This document shows, piece after piece, positions 1-9,906 of a stretch of DNA of 64,000 bases. The stretch's first letter is position 1. Every line of letters starts with the position of its first letter. This stretch comes from Agarivorans sp. TSD2052 (lineage in GTDB: Bacteria > Pseudomonadota > Gammaproteobacteria > Enterobacterales > Celerinatantimonadaceae): positions 1,539,501-1,603,500 of the forward strand of contig NZ_CP096670.1 of the NCBI RefSeq assembly GCF_023238625.1, given 5' to 3'. The position numbers and the translations under genes are program-made. A model generated the notes under the pieces. It was given only the letters and a program-made list of their open reading frames with translations. It was not told the DNA's origin and did no database searches.

Positions 1-2399
1 CGGTTGATGGCGATTCTGCTGCGGCAATGCGTTATACCGAAATCCGTATGGATAAGTTAGCCCATTCATTACTGGCTGACTTAGAAAAAGAAACCGTTGA
101 TTTTGTACCAAACTACGATGGTACTGAGCAAATTCCTGAAGTATTGCCAACCCGAGTGCCTAATTTATTAGTTAACGGTTCTTCTGGTATTGCGGTAGGC
201 ATGGCGACTAACATCCCACCACACAACTTAACCGAAGTGGTTAATGGTTGTTTGGCGATGATAGAAAAACCAGATATTAGTATCGACGAGTTGATGGAGT
301 ATATTCCTGCTCCTGATTTCCCAACCGCCGGTATTATTAATGGTCGAGCTGGCATTATTCAGGCTTACCACACTGGTCGCGGTAAAGTATCTATTCGCTC
401 AAAAGCAGAAGTGGTTACCGATAAAAACGGTAAAGAAACCATTATTGTTCACGAGATCCCCTACCAGGTGAACAAAGCTCGCTTAATCGAAAAAATGGCC
501 GAGCTGGTAAAAGATAAGAAATTAGAAGGTATTTCAGCATTACGTGACGAGTCAGATAAAGACGGTATGCGTATTGTGGTTGAGCTTAAGCGCGACGCAG
601 TGGGCGAAGTGGTACTAAATAACTTGTACTCACAAACCCAAATGCAGGTGTCTTTTGGTATGAATATGGTGGCGCTTGATAACGGCCAGCCTAAGATATT
701 CAACCTGCAAGAGATGATCGAATGTTTCATTCGTCACCGCCGCGAAGTAGTGACACGCCGAACCGTATTTGAATTACGTAAGGCCCGTGACCGTGCCCAC
801 ATCCTTGAAGGCCTAGCGATTGCACTGGCTAACATCGATGAAATTATTGAGCTAATTAAAACCTCTCCAACGCCCGCTGAAGCAAAAGCTGCCTTGGTCG
901 CGAAGGGTTGGGACCTCGGTGCTGTATCGGCGATGCTAGAACGCGCCGGTGACGACGCCGCTCGCCCAGATTGGTTAGAAGCCGAGTTTGGTATTCGTGA
1001 TGGTCAGTACTTCATTACGCCTACTCAAGCACAAGCTATTCTAGATTTACGTTTACACAAGTTAACCGGTCTAGAACACGAAAAAATCATCAGCGAATAT
1101 AAAGAGCTGTTAGATCTTATCGCAGAATTACTGCACATCTTAAATACGCCTGAGCGTTTGATGGAAGTCATTCGAGATGAGCTAATTGCAGTTCGAGAAC
1201 AATTTGGTGATGAGCGTCGCACTGAAATCTCAGCAAACAGCTCTGATTTATCAATTGAAGACTTAATTAACGAAGAAGACGTGGTAGTAACCCTCTCTCA
1301 CGAAGGCTACGTTAAGTACCAACCGCTTACTGAGTACGAATCTCAGCGTCGTGGTGGTAAAGGTAAAGCCGCCACTAAGATGAAGAATGAAGACTTCATC
1401 GAGAAGTTATTAGTGGCGAATACTCACGATACAGTATTGTGTTTCTCTACTGTTGGTAAAGTGTACTGGATGAAGGTATATCAATTGCCTCTTGCTAGTC
1501 GCCAAGCCCGTGGCAAGCCAATTGTTAACTTACTACCGTTAACTGAAGATGAGCGTATTACCGCGATTCTGCCGGTACGTGAGTACGAAGAAGACAAGTT
1601 CATCTTGTTTGCAACCGCTAATGGCACGGTTAAGAAAACCCCACTTACCGCGTTCAAACGTCCATTATCAAGCGGTATCCGCGCGATTAACCTAAACGAT
1701 GATGACCGATTAATTGGTGTAGACATTACTGACGGTAACAACGAAGTTATGTTGTTCTCTGACGCAGGTAAAGTGGTTCGCTTTAACGAGAAGCAACGCG
1801 ATAGCGAAACCGGCGCCGTGAAACTTGACCCAGAAACTGGCGAAGAGTTATTGGCTTTACGCCCAATGGGACGTACTGCAGCAGGTGTTCGTGGTATTTC
1901 TCTCGACGCAGGTCAAAAAGTGGTGTCGCTAATTGTACCAAACGGTGATGGTGATATTCTAACCGCCACTGAAAATGGTTATGGTAAGCGTACGCGACTT
2001 GAAGAGTACCCAGCTAAGAGCCGTGCAACCAAAGGTGTGGTCTCTATCAAAGTGAGTGACCGCAACGGCTTGGTAGTCGGTGCTGTTCAGGTTACTGAAG
2101 CGCAAGAAATGATGCTGATTACCGACGCGGGCACCTTAGTGCGTACTCGAGTCAACGAAGTATCATTGGTAGGCCGTAATACTCAAGGTGTTACTTTAAT
2201 TCGTACCTCTGAAGAAGAGAAAGTGGTGGGCTTACAGCGCATCGACGAGATTGAAGAGCCAGAGTTAGACGAACTAGCCGAAGGTGAAGTGGCCGACGCA
2301 GAAGGCACTGCAGAAGCAGAATCTAGCCCAAGCAGTGGTGAAGAGCCTGCAGCTGGCGGTGATGAAGCTGCTAGCAGTGACCCCGAACCAGAAGAATAG
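1..2399 (+). CDS. gyrA: DNA gyrase subunit A, 5'-truncated by window edge
   Basis: This is the A subunit of DNA gyrase, which cleaves and rejoins DNA while introducing negative supercoils. The frame is open from base 3, so the start and the quinolone-resistance region around Ser83/Asp87 (E. coli numbering) lie upstream. The catalytic tyrosine is the Tyr of the RYTEIRM motif at bases 33-35, equivalent to E. coli Tyr122. The GyrA box QRRGGKG is at 1344-1364 in the C-terminal beta-pinwheel, and that box marks gyrase rather than topoisomerase IV. The protein ends in an acidic Glu/Ala/Ser tail of about 50 residues. By alignment to E. coli, the full protein would be near 910 residues. A terminator follows directly. 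Confidence 0.98.
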   Translation, partial: VDGDSAAAMRYTEIRMDKLAHSLLADLEKETVDFVPNYDGTEQIPEVLPTRVPNLLVNGSSGIAVGMATNIPPHNLTEVVNGCLAMIEKPDISIDELMEYIPAPDFPTAGIINGRAGIIQAYHTGRGKVSIRSKAEVVTDKNGKETIIVHEIPYQVNKARLIEKMAELVKDKKLEGISALRDESDKDGMRIVVELKRDAVGEVVLNNLYSQTQMQVSFGMNMVALDNGQPKIFNLQEMIECFIRHRREVVTRRTVFELRKARDRAHILEGLAIALANIDEIIELIKTSPTPAEAKAALVAKGWDLGAVSAMLERAGDDAARPDWLEAEFGIRDGQYFITPTQAQAILDLRLHKLTGLEHEKIISEYKELLDLIAELLHILNTPERLMEVIRDELIAVREQFGDERRTEISANSSDLSIEDLINEEDVVVTLSHEGYVKYQPLTEYESQRRGGKGKAATKMKNEDFIEKLLVANTHDTVLCFSTVGKVYWMKVYQLPLASRQARGKPIVNLLPLTEDERITAILPVREYEEDKFILFATANGTVKKTPLTAFKRPLSSGIRAINLNDDDRLIGVDITDGNNEVMLFSDAGKVVRFNEKQRDSETGAVKLDPETGEELLALRPMGRTAAGVRGISLDAGQKVVSLIVPNGDGDILTATENGYGKRTRLEEYPAKSRATKGVVSIKVSDRNGLVVGAVQVTEAQEMMLITDAGTLVRTRVNEVSLVGRNTQGVTLIRTSEEEKVVGLQRIDEIEEPELDELAEGEVADAEGTAEAESSPSSGEEPAAGGDEAASSDPEPEE

Positions 2400-2417
2400 T
2401 AAAAAAGTAATAAAAAC

Positions 2418-2446
2418 AACGGGCGGCTTTTAGCCGCTCGTTTTTG
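2418..2446 (+). terminator. Rho-independent terminator after gyrA
   Basis: A 10-bp stem with arms AACGGGCGGC and GCCGCTCGTT (one G-T wobble) and a 5-nt loop is followed by a run of T. It starts 19 bases after the gyrA stop and separates gyrA from serC. Confidence 0.9.
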
Positions 2447-2509
2447 TTTTAAAAACAATATACGAACCACAAAAGTGGTCGCACACAACATATTAGTAAG
2501 AGATTTAAC

Positions 2510-3598
2510 ATGGATAAAATTTACAATTTTTGTGCAGGTCCTGCCATGTTACCTGAAGCTGTAATGCAACAAGCACAAGCAGAGTTTTGTGATTGGCAGG
2601 GGCTAGGTGTATCAGTAATGGAAGTCAGTCATCGCGGTAAAGAATATATCGCCATGGCCGCACAAGCCGAGCAAGACTTACGTGATTTACTCGATATCCC
2701 AGATAACTATAAAGTGTTGTTTTGCCAAGGTGGTGGGCGTGGTCAGTTTGCCGCAGCTCCACTCAATTTATTGGGTGAGAAAACATCTATTAGCTTTATT
2801 ACTACCGGCCAGTGGTCTAAAAGCGCGGTAGCCGAAGGAGAAAAACACGCAGATGCCAAAGTGTTCGATGCCTTAAAGACTGACGAAAACGGTCAGGTAG
2901 CGGTTAAAGCAAGCGCTGAATGGCAACTAGATCAAGACGCCGCCTATGTGCATTATTGCCCCAATGAAACCATTGAAGGCATCGCTATTGATGAAATCCC
3001 AGACGTCGGTGACATGGTATTGGTAGGGGATTTCTCATCAACCATATTGTCGCAACCCATTGATGTAAGCAAATTTGGCCTTATTTACGCAGGGGCGCAA
3101 AAAAACATTGGCCCATCTGGCTTAGCCATTGCCATTGTGCGTGAAGACTTATTAGATAAAGCACACCCATTAACGCCAAATATCTTTAACTACAGCTTGT
3201 TGGCTGGCAGCGACTCTATGTTTAATACGCCGCCAACTTACTCATGGTATTTGGCGGGCTTAGTCTTTAAATGGTTAAAGGCACAGGGCGGATTAACCGC
3301 GATGGCCGAAAAGAACGCTGCCAAAGCAGAGCTACTGTATTCATTTATTGATGGTAGCGATTTCTACCAAAATAATGTTGCAGCTGAAAACCGTTCTAAA
3401 ATGAATATTCCTTTCCGATTGGCTAACAGCGAGCTAGATGCTGCGTTTTTAGCTGAATCTGCGGCTGCAGGACTCGTCACGCTAAAAGGCCATCGTATTG
3501 TAGGCGGCATGCGCGCCAGTATATATAACGCGATGCCCATTGAAGGGGTACAAGCTTTAGTGGCCTTCATGGATGATTTTGCTAAGCGTAATAGCTAA
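2510..3598 (+). CDS. serC: Phosphoserine aminotransferase SerC
   Basis: SerC is a PLP enzyme that converts 3-phosphohydroxypyruvate to phosphoserine for serine synthesis, and acts on the matching pyridoxal-pathway intermediate. At 362 residues it has the length of E. coli SerC. The PLP-binding lysine falls at Lys198 in the motif [11 protein letters not shown], the same number as in E. coli. The N-terminus [10 protein letters not shown] is also typical. hisC follows after 9 bases and aroA after that, so the three form one amino-acid operon. A small hairpin (ACCAC/GTGGT, 2466-2479) lies in the leader; I could not place a convincing promoter between the gyrA terminator and the start codon. Confidence 0.97.
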   Translation: MDKIYNFCAGPAMLPEAVMQQAQAEFCDWQGLGVSVMEVSHRGKEYIAMAAQAEQDLRDLLDIPDNYKVLFCQGGGRGQFAAAPLNLLGEKTSISFITTGQWSKSAVAEGEKHADAKVFDALKTDENGQVAVKASAEWQLDQDAAYVHYCPNETIEGIAIDEIPDVGDMVLVGDFSSTILSQPIDVSKFGLIYAGAQKNIGPSGLAIAIVREDLLDKAHPLTPNIFNYSLLAGSDSMFNTPPTYSWYLAGLVFKWLKAQGGLTAMAEKNAAKAELLYSFIDGSDFYQNNVAAENRSKMNIPFRLANSELDAAFLAESAAAGLVTLKGHRIVGGMRASIYNAMPIEGVQALVAFMDDFAKRNS

Positions 3599-3607
3599 GG
3601 ATAAAAC

Positions 3608-4717
3608 ATGAGTTGTGATTTTCAGGCCTTAGCGAACGAGGGTATTCAAGGATTACGCCCTTACCAAGCAGGTAAACCTACTGATGAATTAGAGCGCGAG
3701 CTAGGCATTAGCGATATTGTTAAATTGGCCTCTAATGAAAACCCAACAGGGATGAGCCCAAAAGCAAGCGTGGCTATCGAACAAGCGGTGGCAGAATTAA
3801 CGCGCTACCCAGACTCCAATGGTTTTTATTTAAAGCAAGCCTTGGCGGATAAATACCAGCTGTCGGCTGAGCAATTTACCTTAGGTAATGGCTCTAACGA
3901 TGTATTAGATTTAATTGCTCGAGTATTTGTTAGCCCTGAGCACGAAGTGATTTTCTCACAGCATGCTTTTGTGGTGTATCCTATCGTTACTCAAGCGATT
4001 GGTGCTAAAGCGGTTGTGGTACCGGCTAAAAATTGGGGCCACGATTTAACCGCCATGACTGAGGCAATAAGCGACAAAACGCGTTTAATATTCATCGCGA
4101 ACCCGAATAATCCAACCGGAACTTTTCTCACCAGTGAAGCGCTATATGGCTTTATGCAGCGTGTTCCCGAAAATGTAGTGGTGGTGCTTGATGAAGCATA
4201 TTACGAGTATTTGTCGGTCGAAGAACAAGCGCCATCAACCGCTTGGCTGAGTGAATTTGCTAATTTGGTGATTACTCGTACATTTTCTAAAGCCTATGGC
4301 TTAGCTGGCTTGCGTGTGGGGTATGCAATTTCAACCCCACAGATAGCTGACTTACTTAATCGATTACGCCAACCTTTTAACGTTAATAGCTTGAGCTTAG
4401 TGGCGGCGGTCGCAGCCTTAGACGATCAGCAGTATTTGCAGCAGAGTGTCGATTTAAATCAGCAAGGTTTAGCTAAGTTAAGCGTCTTCTTTAGCGACAA
4501 CAAGATTACTTTTATCCCGTCTAAAGGTAATTTTATCAGCTTTTTAGCGCCAGATGGCGATGCCGAAGCACTCTATCAGCAGTTGTTGCATAAGGGTGTG
4601 ATTGTACGCCCTGTTGGGCCTTACCAAATGCCGGGTTATTTGCGGGTAAGTATTGGCACTGAGCAAGAAAATCAAACCTTTATTCAAGCATTAAGCCAGC
4701 TTATTGGCACTAAATAA
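3608..4717 (+). CDS. hisC: Histidinol-phosphate / aromatic aminotransferase HisC-type
   Basis: This is a class I/II PLP aminotransferase of the HisC family (369 residues). Visible motifs are SNENPTG near the N-terminus, ANPNNPTG in the middle, FSKAYGLAGLRVGY with the PLP lysine at Lys228, and the C-terminal phosphate-binding arginine region RVSIGT. HisC converts imidazole-acetol phosphate to histidinol phosphate, but copies outside the his operon often act on phenylpyruvate or prephenate-type substrates. Lying between serC and aroA, with no other his gene nearby, this copy more likely serves aromatic amino-acid synthesis; that is inference. The family call is firm, the substrate is not. Confidence 0.92.
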   Translation: MSCDFQALANEGIQGLRPYQAGKPTDELERELGISDIVKLASNENPTGMSPKASVAIEQAVAELTRYPDSNGFYLKQALADKYQLSAEQFTLGNGSNDVLDLIARVFVSPEHEVIFSQHAFVVYPIVTQAIGAKAVVVPAKNWGHDLTAMTEAISDKTRLIFIANPNNPTGTFLTSEALYGFMQRVPENVVVVLDEAYYEYLSVEEQAPSTAWLSEFANLVITRTFSKAYGLAGLRVGYAISTPQIADLLNRLRQPFNVNSLSLVAAVAALDDQQYLQQSVDLNQQGLAKLSVFFSDNKITFIPSKGNFISFLAPDGDAEALYQQLLHKGVIVRPVGPYQMPGYLRVSIGTEQENQTFIQALSQLIGTK

Positions 4718-4733
4718 GTAGAGAACTCGAAAC

Positions 4734-6014
4734 ATGGAACAACTAACCTTACAGCCTATTTCGCGTATTAATGGTGAAATTAATCTACCAGGCTCAAAGA
4801 GCGTATCAAACCGTGCTTTGTTGTTAGCCGCCTTAGCTGAAGGCGAAACAGTATTAAGTAACCTGCTTGATAGTGACGACATCCGTCACATGCTAAACGC
4901 GCTAAAGAAATTGGGTGTTAACTACCAATTGTCTGAAGACCGTAGTCGCTGCACAGTAAATGGCTTAGGCCGTGCATTTCAGCTTGAACAAGCCGCAGAG
5001 CTGTTTTTGGGTAACGCTGGTACAGCAATGCGCCCGCTATGTGCAGCCTTGTGCTTGAGCCAAGGCGAGTTCACTTTAACCGGTGAACCGCGCATGGAAG
5101 AGCGACCAATAGGCGCTTTAGTCGATGCATTACGTCAAGTAGGCGCAAAACTCACTTACTTAAAAAATGAGGGCTATCCGCCGCTTAAGATCAGTGGTAC
5201 TGGCTTGCAGGGCGGTAAGGTTGATATCGATGGTTCGGTATCAAGTCAGTTTTTAACGGCCTTTCTTATGGCCGCACCTTACGCTAAGCAAGACATCGAG
5301 ATTTCGATTGTCGGTGATTTGGTGTCTAAACCCTACATTGATATCACCTTAAAGATGATGGCAGCTTTTGGGGTTGAGGTTGAAAACGATAATTATCAGC
5401 GGTTTGTGGTTAAAGGTCAGCAAGTTTACCGTGGCGCGGGTGAGTTTTTAGTTGAAGGTGACGCCTCGTCGGCTTCTTACTTCTTGGCCGCTGGTGCGAT
5501 TAAAGGCGGTGAAGTTAAAGTGACCGGCGTTGGCAAAAAGTCGATGCAAGGCGATGTATTGTTTGCTGATGTGCTAGCGGCGATGGGGGCAGACATCGAA
5601 TGGGGAGACGACTATATTATCGCTCGCCGCGGTGAATTAAGTGCCGTAGATATGGACATGAACCATATCCCTGATGCGGCTATGACCATTGCCACTACAG
5701 CATTGTTTGCTAAGGGTACAACCTGTATCCGAAATGTGTACAACTGGCGTGTTAAAGAAACCGATCGTTTAGCGGCGATGGCGACAGAATTGAGAAAAGT
5801 GGGCGCGACAGTGGTTGAGGGGCATGACTTTATTGAAGTGACCGCACCACAGAAACTGAACCATGCGGCGATTGATACTTACGACGATCACCGTATGGCT
5901 ATGTGTTTTTCTTTAGTGGCTTTAAGCGATACCGCGGTAACGATTAATGATCCGAAATGCACATCTAAAACTTTTCCCGATTATTTTGATCGCTTGCAAC
6001 AACTTAGCGAATAA
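4734..6014 (+). CDS. aroA: 3-phosphoshikimate 1-carboxyvinyltransferase (EPSP synthase)
   Basis: AroA transfers enolpyruvate from PEP to shikimate-3-phosphate, the sixth step of the shikimate pathway, in the cytoplasm. The 426-residue length matches class I enterobacterial enzymes. Signature stretches are [15 protein letters not shown] at the N-terminus, [13 protein letters not shown] (the PEP/glyphosate-site loop with the class I Gly and Pro) and [15 protein letters not shown]. Near the C-terminus, [12 protein letters not shown] and the KTFPDYF motif are present. It is the last gene of the serC-hisC-aroA unit and is followed by a strong terminator. Confidence 0.98.
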   Translation: MEQLTLQPISRINGEINLPGSKSVSNRALLLAALAEGETVLSNLLDSDDIRHMLNALKKLGVNYQLSEDRSRCTVNGLGRAFQLEQAAELFLGNAGTAMRPLCAALCLSQGEFTLTGEPRMEERPIGALVDALRQVGAKLTYLKNEGYPPLKISGTGLQGGKVDIDGSVSSQFLTAFLMAAPYAKQDIEISIVGDLVSKPYIDITLKMMAAFGVEVENDNYQRFVVKGQQVYRGAGEFLVEGDASSASYFLAAGAIKGGEVKVTGVGKKSMQGDVLFADVLAAMGADIEWGDDYIIARRGELSAVDMDMNHIPDAAMTIATTALFAKGTTCIRNVYNWRVKETDRLAAMATELRKVGATVVEGHDFIEVTAPQKLNHAAIDTYDDHRMAMCFSLVALSDTAVTINDPKCTSKTFPDYFDRLQQLSE

Positions 6015-6049
6015 ATAAGTCGATAATTACTAGTAACTTAGTTAATCTT

Positions 6050-6078
6050 AAAAGAGTCACAGTGTGACTCTTTTTTTT
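6050..6078 (+). terminator. Rho-independent terminator after aroA
   Basis: Arms AAAAGAGTCAC and GTGACTCTTTT form a perfect stem around a 3-nt loop (AGT) and run into eight T residues. It ends the serC-hisC-aroA unit. Confidence 0.93.
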
Positions 6079-6088
6079 CATCCGTGTT

Positions 6089-6116
6089 TTGACCCAAGTA
6101 TCACTGGGTTTAAAAA
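6089..6116 (+). promoter_or_regulatory. Possible sigma70 promoter for the EAL-HDOD gene
   Basis: TTGACC (5/6 match to -35) is followed after 16 bases by TAAAAA (4/6 match to -10), 54 bases before the next gene and just after a terminator. An ACCCA/TGGGT dyad (6092-6109) lies inside the spacer and could be an operator. The -10 is poor, so this is tentative. Confidence 0.3.
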
Positions 6117-6169
6117 TAAATAGGCAAAAAGCCAATACTAAAACACGGCAAAAACGGTAACTAATAACT

Positions 6170-7396
6170 ATGAATGTATATACTGCGCGCCAAGCGATAT
6201 TTGATCGCCGGCAGCGAGTTGTCGCCTATGAATTGCTTTTTAGAGATGGCCCAGAGAACGTATTTCCGGATATTGACCCTCATGAAGCGACCTCTAAGCT
6301 TATTGTTCGAACCCAGCTTAATGATGGCTTAAAGGCGATAACCCAAGGTAAGCCTGCTTTAATCAACTTTTCTGAAGAAAGCCTACACTCTGAGATCATC
6401 AAGTTACTGCCCTATAAACAGGTAGTGATTGAAATTCTTGAAACCGTCAAACCCAGTGAAAAATTGTACAAGCGCTGTCAATCGCTGTTTCATCGTGGCT
6501 ACCGATTAGCATTCGACGACTTTGTCTACAAAGATGAATGGGAACCTTACCTAAAATTTATTCGCTTAATTAAAGTGGATATTCAACGAACGCCTTTCGA
6601 GCAGCTTGAGAGTTTATTTGCGGCGGTTAAAAAGCGAAAGAATATTAAATTATTAGCTGAAAAAGTTGAAACCCAACAAGAGTATTTAAAAGCGTCAGAG
6701 TTAGGTTTTAATTTCTTTCAAGGTTATTATTTTTGTAAGCCTGAGATGCAGTTGTCAAAGGATCTTGACGCTAGCTACCTGATGATTTCTCGTTTATTTT
6801 ATGCCGCAACCAAAGAAGATGTTAATGTCAGCGAGGTGGTACGTTACTTTGAACGTGACACGGGCTTAACCTATAAGTTATTACGTTTTGTTAACTCCGG
6901 TAATTTACCTATTATTGACGATATAACGTCAATAAAACAAGCGGTTGTGTATATTGGTAATGCTCAGTTACGCAAGTTAGTCGCCTTGTTAGCCAGTGCT
7001 ATGTCGGTGAGTCATAAACCGAGAGAGTTAGTACGAATGTCGGTGCATAGAGCGCGCTTTTGTGAGCTAGTGGCGATGCGTAAATCGCCAGCCATGCGTG
7101 AAGCTGCGTTCTTGTGTGGTTTGTTTTCTTTGCTCGATGCTATTTTAGATAAACCGCTTTATGACTTGTTGTACAGTTTACCTTTAGACCAAGAAATCAG
7201 AGATGCTTTGTGCAGTGAGCAGCCATCGATATTAAGGTCAATGTTGTTAACCATTAAGTCTTATGAGCAGGGGCATTGGTATTTAACTGAACGTTTAGCT
7301 GTGCAGTTGCGAATGGACTATAGCCAAGTTGAACAATTGAATTTGCAAGCGCTGCTATGGAGTGAGCAATACCAGTCGATGATCGCTTCCGGTTAG
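6170..7396 (+). CDS. EAL-HDOD signalling protein with degenerate EAL domain
   Basis: This 408-residue cytoplasmic protein has an N-terminal EAL-like domain (about 1-200) and a C-terminal HDOD domain (about 205-395), the architecture of the YuxH family and of CdgJ-type motility regulators. The EAL signature reads AYELLFR (Glu21). Later residues LAFDDF, KVDIQ and AEKVE keep some metal or catalytic positions, but the usual DDFGTGYSS loop is replaced by FDDFVYKDEW. Phosphodiesterase activity is therefore doubtful. The HDOD domain lacks the His-Asp pair of active HD phosphohydrolases. It stands between aroA and the flagellar cluster with no other partner, and a role in motility or cyclic-di-GMP signalling is inference from the family and the location. 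Confidence 0.88.
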   Translation: MNVYTARQAIFDRRQRVVAYELLFRDGPENVFPDIDPHEATSKLIVRTQLNDGLKAITQGKPALINFSEESLHSEIIKLLPYKQVVIEILETVKPSEKLYKRCQSLFHRGYRLAFDDFVYKDEWEPYLKFIRLIKVDIQRTPFEQLESLFAAVKKRKNIKLLAEKVETQQEYLKASELGFNFFQGYYFCKPEMQLSKDLDASYLMISRLFYAATKEDVNVSEVVRYFERDTGLTYKLLRFVNSGNLPIIDDITSIKQAVVYIGNAQLRKLVALLASAMSVSHKPRELVRMSVHRARFCELVAMRKSPAMREAAFLCGLFSLLDAILDKPLYDLLYSLPLDQEIRDALCSEQPSILRSMLLTIKSYEQGHWYLTERLAVQLRMDYSQVEQLNLQALLWSEQYQSMIASG

Positions 7397-7537
7397 TGAA
7401 GAACGTGGGTTTTTGGACTGACCTGCCAGTTTTGTGAGTTGAATGCTCATTTACCTAAGTTTTAGTGTATTTTGTTGAGTTCAAATCAAATTAAGATACG
7501 AGTGAGTTTGTTAATATTTCTCTCGATAAATTGTACT

Positions 7538-7553
7538 TGGCCCGAAGAACGCC
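7538..7553 (+). promoter_or_regulatory. Candidate sigma54 promoter before the SBP3-EAL gene
   Basis: TGGCCCG-AAGA-ACGCC has the invariant GG and GC exactly 12 bases apart. The -24 half is excellent; the -12 half has ACGC in place of TTGC. The expected start near 7564 would give a leader of about 22 bases containing the AGGAG ribosome site at 7572. Confidence 0.42.
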
Positions 7554-7585
7554 AAGACAGTGGTATTTTTTAGGAGCTAAATAGT

Positions 7586-9835
7586 TTGCGGTTGTGCCTC
7601 GTTAAAATTTTAACGTTGCTAGTGGTAGGTTGCTGTTGGTCATTGAGCGTTCATGCTTATATTGTCAATGCGAATGAATATCAATGGCTTGAAGATAATC
7701 CAAAGGTGAAAGTTGCGGTCATTGCCGACAGCCTACCTTTGGAATATGTCGACGATGCTGGCATTCCGCAAGGTTATGCAGTAGAAGTGCTAAATCAACT
7801 TGCTTTTCAAACCCGTTTAAAACTTGAATACAAAATCTTTGCTAGCGTATCTGAAGCTATTTTGGCTTTACAGCAAGGTAAAGTGGATATGCTTAGCAAC
7901 GCCAGCAATCACCGACGGCTCAATCCTTTTGTTCGTTATACCCAAACCACTTGGAGTCAACCTCTAGCCTTATTCCAGCCTTTGGATAAAGCCCGTTTTT
8001 CTGATATGCAGCAGTTTTCTGGGCAAGCTGTGGCGGTGGTATCTGGAAGTAGCGCCCATGAAGCATTGTTAACGTTTTACCCCAGTGTAGAGCTTTTGTT
8101 ATATCCCACTTTGATCGAGGCTATTCGCTCGGTGGCCGAACAACAAGCCGTTGCCTTAGTGGCTGGTAGCGATGAAGTTGCCGCGCATTTGCGCGCCATG
8201 CCGCAATGGCGGCTACAGCAAGCGGTCGAGTTGGCACCGTCATTGCCGCACCAATTTGCTATTCGCGATGACTGGGGACCTTTAGTTACCCTCTTCAATC
8301 GCAGTATTAATTCTCAAGAAGCTAATTTTACTGAGCAAAGCTATCATCGCTGGCAAGCTTATGCTGCACCTCATAAACAGGCTTCGTTGTTCTCCTATTG
8401 GTGGTTTTTGGGCGTGCTGTTAGTTGCGGCTATAACGGCGTCTATTACTCTGCTGGTTCGACAGCAGCTTAGCCGAGCAAGCCATAAAAACCTGCTACTA
8501 CGAGAGCAATTAGATTATTGGAAAAACCATGATGAAGTCACCGGTTTACCTAATCGACGCCAAATCACGCGATTAATTACCAATTGGCTAGATGACGCAA
8601 TGCCTTTGTCGGTGTTGATGTTCGATTTTCCGCGACAAAACGAAGTGTTTGAAAACTTTGGTCAGCGTTTAGGCGAGGTCACCAAAGAAGCCTATGCCAA
8701 GCGAGTACAAAAAAGCCTAAAGAAACACTATCCTGATGCGCAATTAGCCTACTGGTACCATCATTACTTTGTGGTGGTAGTGCCACAAATAAATAAAGAT
8801 AAAGAGGTTATTGAGATTGCCAAGCAGATCGTTCAAAGCTGTCGGGGTTGGTTGCGCTTAGAACAACTGCAATTATTGACGCGTTGCCATGTTGGCTATA
8901 GCGCCTATCACCCTCGCCGAGAAGCCTTGCACAGCGACACGCTATTAGCTAATACCTTTACCGCCCTGAACCATGCCGTTAAGACAGGGGCGAGCATTTG
9001 TCGCTATCATCCAGATTTGAGTCAAGCGGGTTTGGTCAAATTGACCTTAGAGTCGAAATTGCGAAAAGCGATTGGTAATAACGAATTAGAGTTATATTTT
9101 CAGCCTCAATATTGCTTAAAAACAAACACTATCGTTGGCGCAGAAGTGCTGTTGCGTTGGTTTACTGCCGATGGCGCCATCTCTCCCGATGAATTTGTAC
9201 CGGTAGCCGAAGAAACAGGCTTAGTGCTACAACTGGATAAATGGGTATTTCAAAACGCGATGCGCTTTATGGCGCGATACGCTAATCAGTTACCCGAGGG
9301 TTTTAAACTGTCAGTGAATTTTTCAGCGAGTACCGTGTCTTTGGGCCACGCAGAGAAAATCGCGATTAGTTATGCTCGCCAATGGCAAGTTAACCCCCAA
9401 CGTATCTGCATCGAAATTACCGAATCCGCGATGATGGAGCAACCCTTAGAAGCAAAAGCCAGTATTCAACGAATGCGTGATGCTGGCTTTGGTATCGCGA
9501 TTGACGATTTTGGTACGGGTTACTCATCAATGGCTTATCTAAAACATCTGCCCGTTACCATTTTGAAAATTGACCGTGCTTTTGTGGTTGGTTTAGAAGA
9601 CAATCTATCTGATCAACATATTGTCAAAGCAATGGTTATGATAGCCCGTAGTATGAAGTATCAAGTGTTGATCGAAGGGATTGAAACCCAAACCCAAGCT
9701 AATCTAGCGTCGGTCATGGGCTGTGAGCAAGCGCAAGGTTATTTCTTCGCTAGACCTCAGCCAGAAAAAGATTTTGTTAATCATTACCTCCTAAAAACAC
9801 GGGCCAAAGAGAACCTTCGACTCGTCGTTAACTAA
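7586..9835 (+). CDS. SBP3-TM-GGDEF(degenerate)-EAL membrane sensor, probable c-di-GMP phosphodiesterase
   Basis: The start is TTG, chosen because AGGAG lies nine bases upstream and a signal peptide (about 1-24, ending VHA) follows. A periplasmic solute-binding family 3 domain (about 35-255) leads to one membrane helix (about 270-293). The GGDEF-like region (about 310-470) keeps HDEVTGLPNR, but the GGDEF signature is replaced by YWYHHYF, so cyclase activity is not expected. The EAL domain (about 490-735) is intact: Glu520 in AEVLLRW, Asp640/Asp641 in DDFGTGYSS, Lys661, Glu697/Glu700 and the QGYFFARP tail. It probably binds a small ligand in the periplasm and degrades c-di-GMP inside. It ends four bases before the fliE promoter, which suggests a link to motility. 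Confidence 0.9.
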   Translation: MRLCLVKILTLLVVGCCWSLSVHAYIVNANEYQWLEDNPKVKVAVIADSLPLEYVDDAGIPQGYAVEVLNQLAFQTRLKLEYKIFASVSEAILALQQGKVDMLSNASNHRRLNPFVRYTQTTWSQPLALFQPLDKARFSDMQQFSGQAVAVVSGSSAHEALLTFYPSVELLLYPTLIEAIRSVAEQQAVALVAGSDEVAAHLRAMPQWRLQQAVELAPSLPHQFAIRDDWGPLVTLFNRSINSQEANFTEQSYHRWQAYAAPHKQASLFSYWWFLGVLLVAAITASITLLVRQQLSRASHKNLLLREQLDYWKNHDEVTGLPNRRQITRLITNWLDDAMPLSVLMFDFPRQNEVFENFGQRLGEVTKEAYAKRVQKSLKKHYPDAQLAYWYHHYFVVVVPQINKDKEVIEIAKQIVQSCRGWLRLEQLQLLTRCHVGYSAYHPRREALHSDTLLANTFTALNHAVKTGASICRYHPDLSQAGLVKLTLESKLRKAIGNNELELYFQPQYCLKTNTIVGAEVLLRWFTADGAISPDEFVPVAEETGLVLQLDKWVFQNAMRFMARYANQLPEGFKLSVNFSASTVSLGHAEKIAISYARQWQVNPQRICIEITESAMMEQPLEAKASIQRMRDAGFGIAIDDFGTGYSSMAYLKHLPVTILKIDRAFVVGLEDNLSDQHIVKAMVMIARSMKYQVLIEGIETQTQANLASVMGCEQAQGYFFARPQPEKDFVNHYLLKTRAKENLRLVVN

Positions 9836-9838
9836 TCT

Positions 9839-9854
9839 TGGCGCGCCTTTTGCT
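9839..9854 (+). promoter_or_regulatory. Sigma54 (-24/-12) promoter of fliE operon
   Basis: TGGCGCG-CCTT-TTGCT matches the consensus TGGCACG-N4-TTGCW at nearly every position, with GG (9840-9841) and GC (9852-9853) 12 bases apart. It lies between the preceding stop and the fliE start at 9907, giving a leader near 42 bases. Confidence 0.88.
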
Positions 9855-9906
9855 TTTCCCTACATAACATAGACAAATGCCATTAATCTGGCGGTAGAGG
9901 GAAATC

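Noticed and set aside
8531-8780. Diguanylate cyclase activity of the SBP3-EAL protein
   Set aside because: The GGDEF signature is replaced by YWYHHYF, so cyclase chemistry is not expected.
9890-9897. GGCGGTAG, the core of the ops/JUMPstart (RfaH) element, before fliE
   Set aside because: It overlaps the ribosome site of a flagellar operon, lacks the rest of the element, and one or two such 8-mers are expected by chance in 64 kb on two strands.
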